NCBI RefSeq assembly: GCF_009833085.1
Contig: NZ_QRBZ01000031.1
Location: 62,001-126,000, forward strand
Reading direction: 5' to 3'
Origin: Nitrosomonas oligotropha
GTDB taxonomy: Bacteria; Pseudomonadota; Gammaproteobacteria; Burkholderiales; Nitrosomonadaceae
DNA: 64,000 nt
Position 1 is the stretch's first letter; every line of letters begins with the position of its first letter. A program made the position numbers and the translations under genes. Below the pieces are notes generated by a model that saw nothing but the letters and a program-made list of their open reading frames with translations, was not told the origin of the DNA and ran no database searches. Below, one piece after another: positions 17,345-25,931 of this stretch.

Positions 17345-17689
17345 ATGACTGACAAGATCGTTATTTATCAGAAACCAGCTTGCAGCAAATGCAGGGCGAC
17401 TCTATCTTTGCTCCAGGAAAGTGGCGAGGAGTTCGAGTCGATCAATTATTACGAGGTGCCTTTAACAGCGGATAAGCTGCGTGAGTTAATCCTAAAACTT
17501 AACCTGCCGGTGCGCGATATTCTGCGTAAAGATGAGTCCGCCGCGCGTGACTTAAGTGCGGCATCGGATGATGAAATCCTGGCGGCTATGGTTAAAAATC
17601 CGGATCTGATTCAGCGGCCCATCGTGGTGCGGGGTAACCAAGCCAAAGTATGCCGCCCGCCGGAAAATGTTTTGGAGCTGCTTAAATAA
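17345..17689 (+). CDS. arsC: Arsenate reductase (glutaredoxin-type, ArsC family)
   Basis: A 114-residue ArsC/Spx-fold protein. KPACSKCRATL at 10-20 holds the expected catalytic Cys13 and a second Cys16; the RPIVV segment near residue 97 is the conserved cis-Pro region and is followed by a C-R-P-P-E loop. Family members reduce arsenate to arsenite with glutathione and glutaredoxin, but many ArsC-like proteins outside ars operons have other or unknown roles, and no arsR or arsB is nearby. A GGCGGG-type site lies just before the ATG. Confidence 0.75.
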   Translation: MTDKIVIYQKPACSKCRATLSLLQESGEEFESINYYEVPLTADKLRELILKLNLPVRDILRKDESAARDLSAASDDEILAAMVKNPDLIQRPIVVRGNQAKVCRPPENVLELLK

Positions 17690-17754
17690 GATTAACGTCA
17701 ACAGCAGAGTTGTGTTGTTGCGTGTATCAATCTGCGGTGCTTTTTGATAGGCGA

Positions 17755-17781
17755 GGATCAGTGCCGACATTGCACTGATCC
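17755..17781. terminator. Hairpin between convergent arsC and rplS
   Basis: GGATCAGTGC at 17755-17764 is perfectly inverted at 17772-17781 with a seven-base loop. It lies in the 119-base gap between convergent genes and could end transcripts from both sides. Neither strand shows a strong U-tract, so termination may be weak or Rho-assisted. Confidence 0.5.
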
Positions 17782-17808
17782 TGATTGTGATGTTTGCTGT
17801 GCTGCGTC

Positions 17809-18213
17809 TTACTCTGCTGCTGCGGATGCTGCGTTTTTGTTATCACTAGAAGAAGCACGAGCAGGCAGTTTTTCGCGAATCCGGGCCGACTTGCCTGCAC
17901 GGTCTCTGAGATAATAGAGTTTTGCACGGCAAACATCACCGCGGCGCTTGATTTCTATGCTCGCTATCAATGGCGAATAGGTTTGGAAAGTACGTTCAAC
18001 GCCTTCTCCGCTTGAAATCTTGCGGACGGTGAACGCTGAATTCAAACCACGATTGCGCTTGGCAATTACTACACCTTCGTAAGCCTGTACGCGTTTACGA
18101 TCACCTTCAACCACATTGACGTTGACAATGACGGTATCTCCTGGAGAGAAACCAGGTATTTCTTTATTCAGGCGTTTAATTTCTTCTGCTTCTAATTGTT
18201 CGATGATGTTCAT
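17809..18213 (-). CDS. rplS: 50S ribosomal protein L19
   Basis: A 134-residue protein matching L19: [27 protein letters not shown] is recognisable in pieces ([15 protein letters not shown]), then [16 protein letters not shown] and [22 protein letters not shown]19 sits at the 30S-50S interface. The tail is longer than in E. coli and rich in Ser/Ala/Asn. It is the last gene of the rpsP-rimM-trmD-rplS operon, the usual order, with 16 bases after trmD. Confidence 0.97.
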   Translation of the reverse strand: MNIIEQLEAEEIKRLNKEIPGFSPGDTVIVNVNVVEGDRKRVQAYEGVVIAKRNRGLNSAFTVRKISSGEGVERTFQTYSPLIASIEIKRRGDVCRAKLYYLRDRAGKSARIREKLPARASSSDNKNAASAAAE

Positions 18214-18229
18214 GATATTTCCCCTCTTT

Positions 18230-19000
18230 TTACCTGGATTTACAAGATTGTTTAAATTCTTCCAACAGTTTTTCTTCTTCCCGCGTCAAGCCATGCGCAA
18301 ATTTTAACTCAAATAAATCAGGCCGCTTTAACCACGTTCTACCAATCGCTTGCTGTAACCGCCAGCGGCGGATATGGGCATGATTGCCTGACATCAATAT
18401 TTCCGGTACACGATTTCCTTGATACACCTCGGGTCGAGTGTAATGCGGATAATCCAATAATCCATCCACAAACGAATCTTGATTTGCAGATTCGGGATCA
18501 CCCAGAGCCCCCGGAATTTGCCGCACTATACAGTCGATTAACACCATTGCAGCCAGCTCACCGCCGGAAACTACATAATCGCCAATAGAAATCTCAATTT
18601 CCACTTGACGATTGATTAAGCGTTCATCCACGCCCTCATATCGCCCGCACAGCATAATCAATCCCGGCAGTTTGCTCAGCTGTGTAACCATTTTGTGGTC
18701 AAGCCGTTTTCCCTGTGGCGTTAGATAAGCAACCGCGGGTTTTTCAATCCCGGCAACATGCTGTCTCGCTTTGGCTTGTACGATGGCATCTTCCAGCGGT
18801 TGAGCCATCATGACCATTCCGGGGCCACCGCCGTATGGACTGTCATCTACCGTGCGATAATTATTGCTGGTAAAGTCGCGCGGATTCCATGTGTTGAGAC
18901 GAAAGATATTATTCCTGTTCGCTTTTCCTGTTATGCCATAGTGCGTGACGGCGTCAAACATTTCCGGAAATAGCGTAATAACATCGCATTCAAAAGGCAT
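18230..19000 (-). CDS. trmD: tRNA (guanine-N1)-methyltransferase TrmD
   Basis: A 256-residue SPOUT-class enzyme that makes m1G37 in tRNAs and so guards the reading frame. Visible signatures are [11 protein letters not shown]-like start ([14 protein letters not shown]), [25 protein letters not shown] and [15 protein letters not shown], the last two forming the trefoil-knot SAM site. Length is normal. It lies between rimM and rplS in the conserved ribosomal operon. Confidence 0.97.
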   Translation of the reverse strand: MPFECDVITLFPEMFDAVTHYGITGKANRNNIFRLNTWNPRDFTSNNYRTVDDSPYGGGPGMVMMAQPLEDAIVQAKARQHVAGIEKPAVAYLTPQGKRLDHKMVTQLSKLPGLIMLCGRYEGVDERLINRQVEIEISIGDYVVSGGELAAMVLIDCIVRQIPGALGDPESANQDSFVDGLLDYPHYTRPEVYQGNRVPEILMSGNHAHIRRWRLQQAIGRTWLKRPDLFELKFAHGLTREEEKLLEEFKQSCKSR

Positions 19001-19014
19001 CGCTTATTATTACC

Positions 19015-19527
19015 TTAATCGTCTTTGCCCCAATCCACTGTAATTCGAGAAAGCTTCAAATCAACTTCGATGATGAACCGATCAACAAAAGGAATGAGGA
19101 TCTCTTTTTTATCCTCGCTCCCATTTTGTATGCACAAAACATCATTTGCGCCCGTCTCAAGTAAACCGGCAACCTTGCCTAATTCTTCGCCCGCTTGATT
19201 TTGCACCGTAGCGCCAATCAAATCCGACCAGTAGTAACCATCCATTCCATCTTCGGATAAATCAGGAAGCTGGTCGCGCGGGACTGCTATCTGCATTCCG
19301 TTTAATGCGAAGGCTTGCGTGCGATCGGTGTATTCGGCGAATTTTGCATTCAGGATGCTGCCATTCATACGGCCGGAAACGACATGCACCTTCTGCCAGT
19401 CTTTATTATCTTTACTCAGCCACCATACCGGATATTCCATTAATCCATCGATGTATTCTGTATACGGATTAACTTTTACCCAGCCATAAACGCCAAATGG
19501 GCCGATAATATGGCCCATTATCACCAT
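19015..19527 (-). CDS. rimM: 16S rRNA processing protein RimM
   Basis: A 170-residue protein. The N-terminal RimM barrel begins MGHIIGPFGVYGWVKV, and the C-terminal PRC-barrel contains YYWSDLIGATV and a closing ILIPFVDRFIIEVDL. RimM binds S19 and helps assemble the 30S head. It sits 22 bases after rpsP and 14 before trmD, the standard order. Confidence 0.95.
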   Translation of the reverse strand: MVIMGHIIGPFGVYGWVKVNPYTEYIDGLMEYPVWWLSKDNKDWQKVHVVSGRMNGSILNAKFAEYTDRTQAFALNGMQIAVPRDQLPDLSEDGMDGYYWSDLIGATVQNQAGEELGKVAGLLETGANDVLCIQNGSEDKKEILIPFVDRFIIEVDLKLSRITVDWGKDD

Positions 19528-19549
19528 CGGTGTATTTCGTTCGCTTATT

Positions 19550-19816
19550 TTAGCTATTTGCTGATGCTACTTTGCTGGTGGAAAACTGTTTGATTAACCG
19601 GGTTGCCGTTGACGATAACTGAGCACCTTGGGATTGCCAATAAGCAACACGATCCAATTGAACGCGCAATGCTTCTTCGCCACCAGTGGCCCGCGGATTA
19701 TAAAAGCCAACACGCTCGATAAACCGGCCGTCACGTGCGTAGCGGGAATTAGCTACCACCATGTTAAAAAACGGACGTTTTTTTGCGCCACCCCTTGCCA
19801 ATCTGATTATAACCAT
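19550..19816 (-). CDS. rpsP: 30S ribosomal protein S16
   Basis: An 88-residue protein with the S16 start [20 protein letters not shown] and VADSR-like [21 protein letters not shown], covering the family's whole length. It is the first gene of the rpsP-rimM-trmD-rplS operon; the promoter should lie in 19817-19995, shared with the divergent Fe-S protein gene, although I could not fix its hexamers. Confidence 0.97.
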   Translation of the reverse strand: MVIIRLARGGAKKRPFFNMVVANSRYARDGRFIERVGFYNPRATGGEEALRVQLDRVAYWQSQGAQLSSTATRLIKQFSTSKVASANS

Positions 19817-19995
19817 GTTTTTCCTATGAATCTGTCAGTCTAAAAGTATGAAGCTTGAATTTAATTAACATTTAATTTTACAGTAATTCTTGCGATTCTG
19901 ACAAGTGATAAAATAGCCATGCATTACCATGATGCTCTTAAAGCAAGCACGGATTATCATGTCCAATTACTGTATTTCTGAAGCGGGATTATAAA

Positions 19996-21282
19996 TTGCT
20001 CTCAAAGTTTTCCAAAAACTTGATTATCGATGAATCAAACCAGTGCGTTTCATGCGGCTTATGTCTACCGCATTGTCCGACATATCGTGTCTTGAAATCG
20101 GAAGCGGATTCTCCGCGTGGGCGTATCGCGTTAATGAATGGTGTTGCGAATGGGCGGATTGCTTTGAATGCGCGATTTATTCAACACATGGATCGTTGTT
20201 TGACGTGCCGGGCTTGTGAGGCGGTTTGTCCGAATAGTGTTTCATATGGACGTTTAATCGACGAAACGCGTGCGCTGATTGCAGATCAATCAAAATCCGC
20301 GGTGGCCGTCCGGAAATCAAACTGGCGCGTTGCGCTGGAACGGCTATTGCTGACCCAGCCGGCGCGTTTGGACCGGTTGCGCCGATTGCTGCATTTTCTG
20401 CAAAAAAACGAGTGGTTGCGCGGGTTGCGGAGATTAAACCTGATCGAGAACAATCGAATACTTAAATTCATCGTTCAGCTTCCGGTGGTTAAGTTTCCTT
20501 ATGCAGCGGCTACGGGTGGAGAAAATACTGCAAGCAATAGCAGCACTTGGCGGGCGGTTTATCCCGCGCAGGGCGAGAAACGCGGTGAAGTTGCTTTGTT
20601 TTTAGGGTGTGTGGCGCGTGTGACCGATGTGGCCACCTTAAATTCGAGTATTTATGTATTGAATCGCTTGGGCTACACAGTCCATATTCCGCGCGATCAA
20701 ACGTGCTGCGGTGCTATCTATCAGCATAGCGGTGCGCTGAAGCAGGCTAATGAGTTGGTGCAGCGGAATAAATTGGCTTTTGCTGAATTTGATACAGTGA
20801 TCAGTGCCGCCTCGGGTTGCGGTGTGCAATTACTGGAATCCGGTGTTGCCGGAGAGCAGGGCAGAGTTATCGATATCAGTCATTTTTTGATGGCGGTAAA
20901 GGGGTGGGAAAGTATTGACATTGCGCCGTTGGCGCAAAAAATACTGGTGCACGAGCCGTGCAGTTTGCGGCATGTATTGCGTGAGCAGACCTATCCCTAT
21001 CAATTGATTGCCCGGATACCCGGCGCGGCAGCGGTGCCTTTGGCTGGCAATGATCAATGCTGCGGCGCAGCGGGTACTTACTTCATCGATCAACCCGAAA
21101 TTGCGGATACGTTGCTGCAAAACAAGATAACCGCAGTCAAGGAAAGAAAGGCTCAGTACCTGGTCACTTCGAATATCGGTTGCGCAATGCATATGGCCAA
21201 TGGATTGTACGAAAACGGAATTCATGTCGAAGTGCTGCACCCGGTTACGCTGCTGGCTAGACAAATGGGGTTGGAATTATAA
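19996..21282 (+). CDS. glcF: Fe-S protein of the glycolate oxidase GlcF / CCG-domain family
   Basis: A 428-residue protein starting at TTG 19996 behind GAAGCGGG. Two 4Fe-4S motifs lie in the N-terminus: CVSCGLCLPHCP (about 15-26) and CLTCRACEAVCP (about 67-78). Two CCG-domain motifs follow, each with a CCG triplet (TCCGAIYQHSG and CCGAAGTYF). This is the layout of GlcF, which passes electrons from glycolate oxidation to the quinone pool; LutA/LutE-type lactate proteins share the CCG fold. glcD and glcE are not next to it, so the symbol is tentative. In an autotroph with RuBisCO a glycolate salvage role would make sense. Confidence 0.7.
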   Translation: MLSKFSKNLIIDESNQCVSCGLCLPHCPTYRVLKSEADSPRGRIALMNGVANGRIALNARFIQHMDRCLTCRACEAVCPNSVSYGRLIDETRALIADQSKSAVAVRKSNWRVALERLLLTQPARLDRLRRLLHFLQKNEWLRGLRRLNLIENNRILKFIVQLPVVKFPYAAATGGENTASNSSTWRAVYPAQGEKRGEVALFLGCVARVTDVATLNSSIYVLNRLGYTVHIPRDQTCCGAIYQHSGALKQANELVQRNKLAFAEFDTVISAASGCGVQLLESGVAGEQGRVIDISHFLMAVKGWESIDIAPLAQKILVHEPCSLRHVLREQTYPYQLIARIPGAAAVPLAGNDQCCGAAGTYFIDQPEIADTLLQNKITAVKERKAQYLVTSNIGCAMHMANGLYENGIHVEVLHPVTLLARQMGLEL

Positions 21283-21367
21283 CCGGGTAAATTTTAGTGT
21301 ACCTAAATGCGGGCATATCGGCCTATAATGGCACGTCAATTCTTATTCAAGGATGAAGTAAAAGACG

Positions 21368-21994
21368 ATGATTACTATCGATAAGCTTATCATTGGTTTT
21401 GACAGCGCCCTGCGGACACTCTCGACACCGGCTCAGACTTTGCGGCCTGTGCCTGGCAATGAACTGCCGGAAGCTGAGATGACGGATGCGGAAAAACGAT
21501 TATCGTGTGCGTTGATGCGGGTAAATCATGTCGGTGAAGTATGCGCGCAAGCGCTGTATCAGGGGCAGGGACTGACAGCACGCAATGAAACGGTGCAGCA
21601 AACGCTGATGCAGGCCGCGCGTGAAGAAACCGAACATCTGGCTTGGACGGAACGCCGTATCGCTGAACTGGGCGGGCATAAAAGTTTCCTGAATCCGCTC
21701 TGGTACGGCGGATCATTTGCCATCGGTGTGGTGGCAGGCATGCTGGGGGATAAATGGAATCTGGGTTTTCTGGCTGAAACGGAGCACCAGGTCGGCGCCC
21801 ATCTAGCCGGTCATCTGGAGCGTTTGCCCAATCATGACGAGAAAAGCCGCGCCATCGTGTCGCAAATGAAAATTGACGAAGCCAGTCATGCGACCATGGC
21901 ATTGTCATACGGTGGCGCAGAATTGCCGTTGCCGGTGAAATTAACCATGAAACTTGGATCGAAATTAATGACTCATACCGCATACTGGGTTTGA
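21368..21994 (+). CDS. coq7: 5-demethoxyubiquinol hydroxylase (Coq7)
   Basis: A 208-residue diiron ferritin-like monooxygenase of ubiquinone synthesis. Metal-binding residues appear in [16 protein letters not shown] (Glu), REETEHLAW (ExxH), a mid-chain [10 protein letters not shown] and [12 protein letters not shown] (second ExxH). It hydroxylates the demethoxyquinone ring at the inner membrane. The N-terminal 45 residues precede the Coq7 core. AAGGATGAAG lies upstream of the ATG. It is monocistronic between the Fe-S protein and yqgE. Confidence 0.93.
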   Translation: MITIDKLIIGFDSALRTLSTPAQTLRPVPGNELPEAEMTDAEKRLSCALMRVNHVGEVCAQALYQGQGLTARNETVQQTLMQAAREETEHLAWTERRIAELGGHKSFLNPLWYGGSFAIGVVAGMLGDKWNLGFLAETEHQVGAHLAGHLERLPNHDEKSRAIVSQMKIDEASHATMALSYGGAELPLPVKLTMKLGSKLMTHTAYWV

Positions 21995-22071
21995 GCGCGG
22001 CATTACCTTGGAAAGACATCGGATAAGAGAGAAATCAGAATAGTCAGGTCACCGGTCAAAACACATTCGCA

Positions 22072-22632
22072 ATGAAAAGTATTAATCTGACACATCATTT
22101 TCTAATTGCAATGCCGGCAATGGCAGATTCTGTCTTTTCCAAAACACTGACGTATGTTTGTGAACATAACGAGCAAGGCGCGCTCGGTATCGTCATCAAC
22201 CGCCCCACCGATCTGACACTGATCAACCTGTTCAAACAATTGGGTATTCCACCGGCAGATTCTCTGGCGGATGCGGCACCTGTGTTATTTGGCGGGCCGG
22301 TGCAACTCGATTGCGGATTCGTGCTGCATCAACCGGTCGGTAAGTGGCAATCCACGCTGGCCGTGAATGGGGAAGTGGGATTGACCACCTCATTGGATAT
22401 TTTAAAGGCCATCGCCAATGCCGAAGGGCCGGATCAAGTCTTGATCGCGATGGGCTATGCGGGCTGGGCCGCGGGCCAAATCGAGCATGAATTAGCGCAG
22501 AATGCCTGGTTGACCGTGCCTGCATCCACGAATGTGATATTCGATATACCAACAGAAGAAAGGCTTCCGGCTGCGATGCAGCTGCTGGGGATTCAGGATG
22601 CCAATCTCTCCAATGAAGTCGGGCATGCCTAA
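22072..22632 (+). CDS. yqgE: YqgE/AlgH family protein
   Basis: A 186-residue protein covering the whole UPF0301 fold: [20 protein letters not shown] at the start, [28 protein letters not shown] and [16 protein letters not shown]. Its function is not established, though AlgH has been linked to alginate regulation. Pairing with ruvX is conserved in proteobacteria, and here they are 12 bases apart, followed by pyrR-pyrB. Confidence 0.93.
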   Translation: MKSINLTHHFLIAMPAMADSVFSKTLTYVCEHNEQGALGIVINRPTDLTLINLFKQLGIPPADSLADAAPVLFGGPVQLDCGFVLHQPVGKWQSTLAVNGEVGLTTSLDILKAIANAEGPDQVLIAMGYAGWAAGQIEHELAQNAWLTVPASTNVIFDIPTEERLPAAMQLLGIQDANLSNEVGHA

Positions 22633-22644
22633 ACATTAGTACGT

Positions 22645-23130
22645 ATGGCGGAAAGTCTTCTCGATAAATCACCGGAAAGTCATGTACCCGGACAGCTTCC
22701 AGCTGGAGCTGTGCTGGCCTTTGATTTCGGGAAAAAACGCATTGGTGTGGCGATGGGTAATACAGCTGTGGGAGTGGCGCACCCGCTGGCAACGGTGGAC
22801 AGTGAAGTGACGGAGCGGCGTTTTGCGCTGATCGGACAACTGATCCAAACCTGGCAGCCGGTTTTGCTGGTCGTGGGTTTGCCACTGCATAGTGACGGCA
22901 CGGTGCACGAATTAACGCAATTAAGCCAGCGTTTTGCGCGACGGCTGTCAGGCCGCTTTAATATCAAAGTGATCATGAAAGACGAGCGCTATACCAGCGA
23001 AACAGCCAGTGCAACGTTACGTGAAGCCGGTATCACGGGAAGAAAACAAAAAGCGGTATTGGATCAGGTCGCCGCACAACAAATCCTTCAATCATTCTTT
23101 GACGAGCAGTATGCAATTACCAGACGCTGA
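22645..23130 (+). CDS. ruvX: Holliday junction resolvase-like protein RuvX (YqgF)
   Basis: A 161-residue RNase H-like protein with AFDFGKKRIGVAMGN (about 25-39; first catalytic Asp), LLVVGLPLHSDGT, IKVIMKDERYTSETASA (Asp/Glu) and a closing DQVAAQQILQSFF. YqgF acts in 16S rRNA 5'-end maturation and was first proposed as a junction resolvase. The N-terminus is about 20 residues longer than the core. Its 3' end overlaps pyrR by 20 bases, so the two are probably translated together. Confidence 0.92.
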   Translation: MAESLLDKSPESHVPGQLPAGAVLAFDFGKKRIGVAMGNTAVGVAHPLATVDSEVTERRFALIGQLIQTWQPVLLVVGLPLHSDGTVHELTQLSQRFARRLSGRFNIKVIMKDERYTSETASATLREAGITGRKQKAVLDQVAAQQILQSFFDEQYAITRR

Positions 23131-23617
23131 GAAAGCATTCGACAGTCTTGCTAAAAAAATCCAAGCCGATGCCAACAAGGATTTTACGCTGGTCGGTATT
23201 CACACCGGCGGGGTGTGGCTGGCCGAGCGCCTGCATCAAGCACTGGGGATCAAGCAACCGCTAGGAACGCTGGACGTTGCTTTTTATCGCGACGATTTCG
23301 ATAAAATCGGCTTGCATCCGCAGGTTAAACCATCGGAAATACCGTTTGCAGTGGAAGGCGCGCATATTCTGCTGGTGGACGATGTATTGCAGACGGGACG
23401 CACCATCCGCGCCGCGATCAATGAATTGTTCGATTACGGCCGTCCCGCTTCGATCAGTTTTGCCGCGTTGGTCGACCGGGGCGGCAGGGAATTGCCGATA
23501 GCCGCGCAATATACCGGCATTATGCTGGAGTTACCGGCGGATAAAATGCTTGAGTTAAAGTGTGGAAAGAACGGCAAGTTAAGCTTTCATTTGTACGATA
23601 AGAGCCTTCCAGAATGA
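23111..23617 (+). CDS. pyrR: PyrR: pyrimidine regulatory protein / uracil phosphoribosyltransferase
   Basis: A 168-residue type I phosphoribosyltransferase from ATG 23111 inside the end of ruvX. The PRPP loop is [17 protein letters not shown] (about 86-102), with [15 protein letters not shown] near residue 30 and a flexible DVAFYRDDF region. In Bacillus PyrR is an mRNA-binding attenuator; in many proteobacteria it is kept beside pyrB-pyrC' with less clear regulatory use. The next gene pyrB overlaps its stop by four bases (ATGA), so expression is coupled. Confidence 0.92.
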   Translation: MQLPDAEKAFDSLAKKIQADANKDFTLVGIHTGGVWLAERLHQALGIKQPLGTLDVAFYRDDFDKIGLHPQVKPSEIPFAVEGAHILLVDDVLQTGRTIRAAINELFDYGRPASISFAALVDRGGRELPIAAQYTGIMLELPADKMLELKCGKNGKLSFHLYDKSLPE

Positions 23618-24573
23618 TCAATAGGAACCCGCAGCTGGATGAAAATGGCGTGTTGCAGCATTTGCTGACAACCGAGGGATTACCCGCTTCTGTTTTATTG
23701 CACATCCTCGATACCGCCGAGTCATTTGTCGGTGTCACGGAACGTGATGTCAAGAAAATTCCCTTGTTGCGCGGGAAGTCGATATTCAATCTTTTTTTCG
23801 AACCCAGTACGCGTACGCGCACAACTTTTGAAATCGCCGCCAAACGTTTATCGGCGGACGTATTCAATCTCAATATTGCCGTTTCCGCACAATCCAAGGG
23901 CGAAACACTGCTGGATACGGTGAATAATCTTTCCGCGATGAATGCGGATATGTTTGTCGTGCGGCATGCGCAGAGCGGCGCGGCGCACTTGATTGCGAAA
24001 CATGTGCAAGCGGATATTCATGTGATCAATGCCGGCGATGGCAGTCACGCGCATCCGACCCAGGCTTTATTGGATATGTTTACGATCCGGCGTTATAAGC
24101 GCGATTTTCGTAATTTGCGCGTGGCGATTATCGGTGACATTTTGCATTCCCGGGTGGCGCGTTCCCAGATTCATGCATTGACAACGCTCGGTGTGCCCGA
24201 AGTACGCGTGATCGCGCCTAAAACGTTGCTGCCCAAAATGGTGGAACGCTTGGGGGTGCACGTTTATCACGATATGGCCAAGGGACTCAAGGACATTGAC
24301 GTATTGATGATGTTGCGTTTGCAGAATGAGCGCATGAAAGGCGCGAATCTGCCCAGCCCGGAGGAATATTTTAAATATTACGGATTGACTCCGGAGAAGC
24401 TGTCGCTCGCCCGGCGCGACGCCATCGTGATGCATCCGGGGCCGATGAATCGCGGTGTCGAGATTGATTCGGAAGTCGCGGATGGCAAACAGTCGGTGAT
24501 TCTCCCGCAAGTGACATTCGGCATAGCGGTGCGGATGGCGGTGATGTCGATATTAGCGGGCAATCAGGTTTAG
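23614..24573 (+). CDS. pyrB: Aspartate carbamoyltransferase catalytic subunit
   Basis: A 319-residue enzyme that makes carbamoyl aspartate, the first committed step of pyrimidine synthesis. [12 protein letters not shown] (about 66-77) is the carbamoyl-phosphate site, [14 protein letters not shown] (about 144-157) and [11 protein letters not shown] complete the active site. The roughly 15-residue N-terminal extension before the core is a feature of the class A ATCases that bind a PyrC' partner. No pyrI regulatory gene follows; pyrC' comes ten bases later instead. Confidence 0.95.
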   Translation: MINRNPQLDENGVLQHLLTTEGLPASVLLHILDTAESFVGVTERDVKKIPLLRGKSIFNLFFEPSTRTRTTFEIAAKRLSADVFNLNIAVSAQSKGETLLDTVNNLSAMNADMFVVRHAQSGAAHLIAKHVQADIHVINAGDGSHAHPTQALLDMFTIRRYKRDFRNLRVAIIGDILHSRVARSQIHALTTLGVPEVRVIAPKTLLPKMVERLGVHVYHDMAKGLKDIDVLMMLRLQNERMKGANLPSPEEYFKYYGLTPEKLSLARRDAIVMHPGPMNRGVEIDSEVADGKQSVILPQVTFGIAVRMAVMSILAGNQV

Positions 24574-24583
24574 AGGCGGTTGC

Positions 24584-25858
24584 ATGAAAATTCATATCAA
24601 AAATGGGCGCTTGATCGATCCAAAAAACGGTATCGATGCCGTGCAGGATATTTTTATTGCCAAAGGTAAAATTGTTGCAATCGGCGCGGCGCCGGATGAG
24701 TTTCAAGCCAGCCGGGTGATCGATGCGCAATCGCTGGTGGTGTGTCCGGGACTGGTCGATTTGTCGGTGCGTCTGCGTGAACCGGGGCTTGAATATATGG
24801 CCACGCTGGAATCGGAAATGGCCGCGGCGGTTGCCGGTGGTGTCACGAGCATCGCCTGTCCGCCAGACACCGATCCGCCCTTGGATGAACCGGGCTTGGT
24901 GGAAATGCTCAAGCATCGCGCCAAAAGCCTCCATCAGGCGCATGTCTATCCGATTGGCGCATTGACGCAAGGATTGAAGGGCGAACGCTTGACCGAGATG
25001 GCCGAGCTGAACGACGCCGGATGCGTGGTTTTTGGGCAATCGGATGGGTTATTACCGAACTTGCGGGTGCTCATGCAGGCCATGTTGTACGCATCGACAT
25101 TCGGTTTCAGTGTGTGGCTGCGGCCGCAGGAAATCACGCTGACCGGCGATGGCGTGGCGCATGATGGTGAAGTCGCGACCCGGCTGGGTTTGCTGACAGT
25201 TCCCGTATGCGCTGAAACGATCGCCATCGGCAATATTATTTTATTGACCAAGGAAACTGGCGTCAGAGTGCACTTGTGCCGGATCTCCAGCGCCGAAGGC
25301 CTGGCGATGATTCGTACAGCCAGGCAGCAAGGTTTGCCGATCACCTGCGATGTGTCGATTAATCATCTGCACTTATCGGATATGGATATCGGGTTTTTTG
25401 ATTCCAATTGTCATCTGATGCCGCCGTTGCGCAGCTCGAGTGATCGCGACGCGTTGCGTCACGGTTTGCTGGATGGCACGATCGGCGCGATTTGCTCTGA
25501 TCATGCACCGGTAGACGAAGATGCCAAATTATTGCCGTTCGGTCAATCCGAGGTTGGCGCGACGGGGGTGGAGTTGTTGCTGCCGCTTACTTTGAAATGG
25601 GGAACGGAAATGCGCCTGCCATTGCTCAACGTGTTGTCCAAGATTACCTCGGATCCGGCCCGGATACTGGGGATTGACGCAGGGCATTTATCGCTCGGCA
25701 GTGCTGCGGATATCTGTATTTTTGATCCTGACCATTACTGGAAGGTGACCTCGTCAGCGATTCTAAGCCAAGGAAAGAACACGCCGTTTATGGGAATGGA
25801 AATACCGGGCGGTGTTAAATATACCCTGGTGAACGGTCATATTGTTTATGAGCACTGA
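24584..25858 (+). CDS. pyrC': Dihydroorotase-like protein PyrC', probably non-catalytic
   Basis: A 424-residue amidohydrolase of class I dihydroorotase type. The metal site is dismantled: the usual D-x-H-x-H is DLSVRL (about 61-66), the mid-chain His ligand position reads WLRPQE, and the later H-x-x-H region reads VHLCRISS. Only SDHAPVDE near the C-terminal third is kept. This is the pattern of Pseudomonas PyrC', which holds ATCase subunits in a dodecamer without activity. Its place directly after pyrB supports that role. An active dihydroorotase should be encoded elsewhere. Length and the rest of the barrel are intact, so this is a conserved pseudoenzyme rather than a decaying gene. Confidence 0.88.
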   Translation: MKIHIKNGRLIDPKNGIDAVQDIFIAKGKIVAIGAAPDEFQASRVIDAQSLVVCPGLVDLSVRLREPGLEYMATLESEMAAAVAGGVTSIACPPDTDPPLDEPGLVEMLKHRAKSLHQAHVYPIGALTQGLKGERLTEMAELNDAGCVVFGQSDGLLPNLRVLMQAMLYASTFGFSVWLRPQEITLTGDGVAHDGEVATRLGLLTVPVCAETIAIGNIILLTKETGVRVHLCRISSAEGLAMIRTARQQGLPITCDVSINHLHLSDMDIGFFDSNCHLMPPLRSSSDRDALRHGLLDGTIGAICSDHAPVDEDAKLLPFGQSEVGATGVELLLPLTLKWGTEMRLPLLNVLSKITSDPARILGIDAGHLSLGSAADICIFDPDHYWKVTSSAILSQGKNTPFMGMEIPGGVKYTLVNGHIVYEH

Positions 25859-25931
25859 GCTTGGCGGAATTTTGTTTATTCAACAGCGCAATTGTTACAG
25901 AATTCGTTTTTAACCGATCATTTGGAGCAAC

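Noticed and set aside
21390-22019. A 209-residue minus-strand frame opposite coq7
   Set aside because: It is antisense to a gene with clear catalytic motifs; composition follows the coq7 codon pattern.
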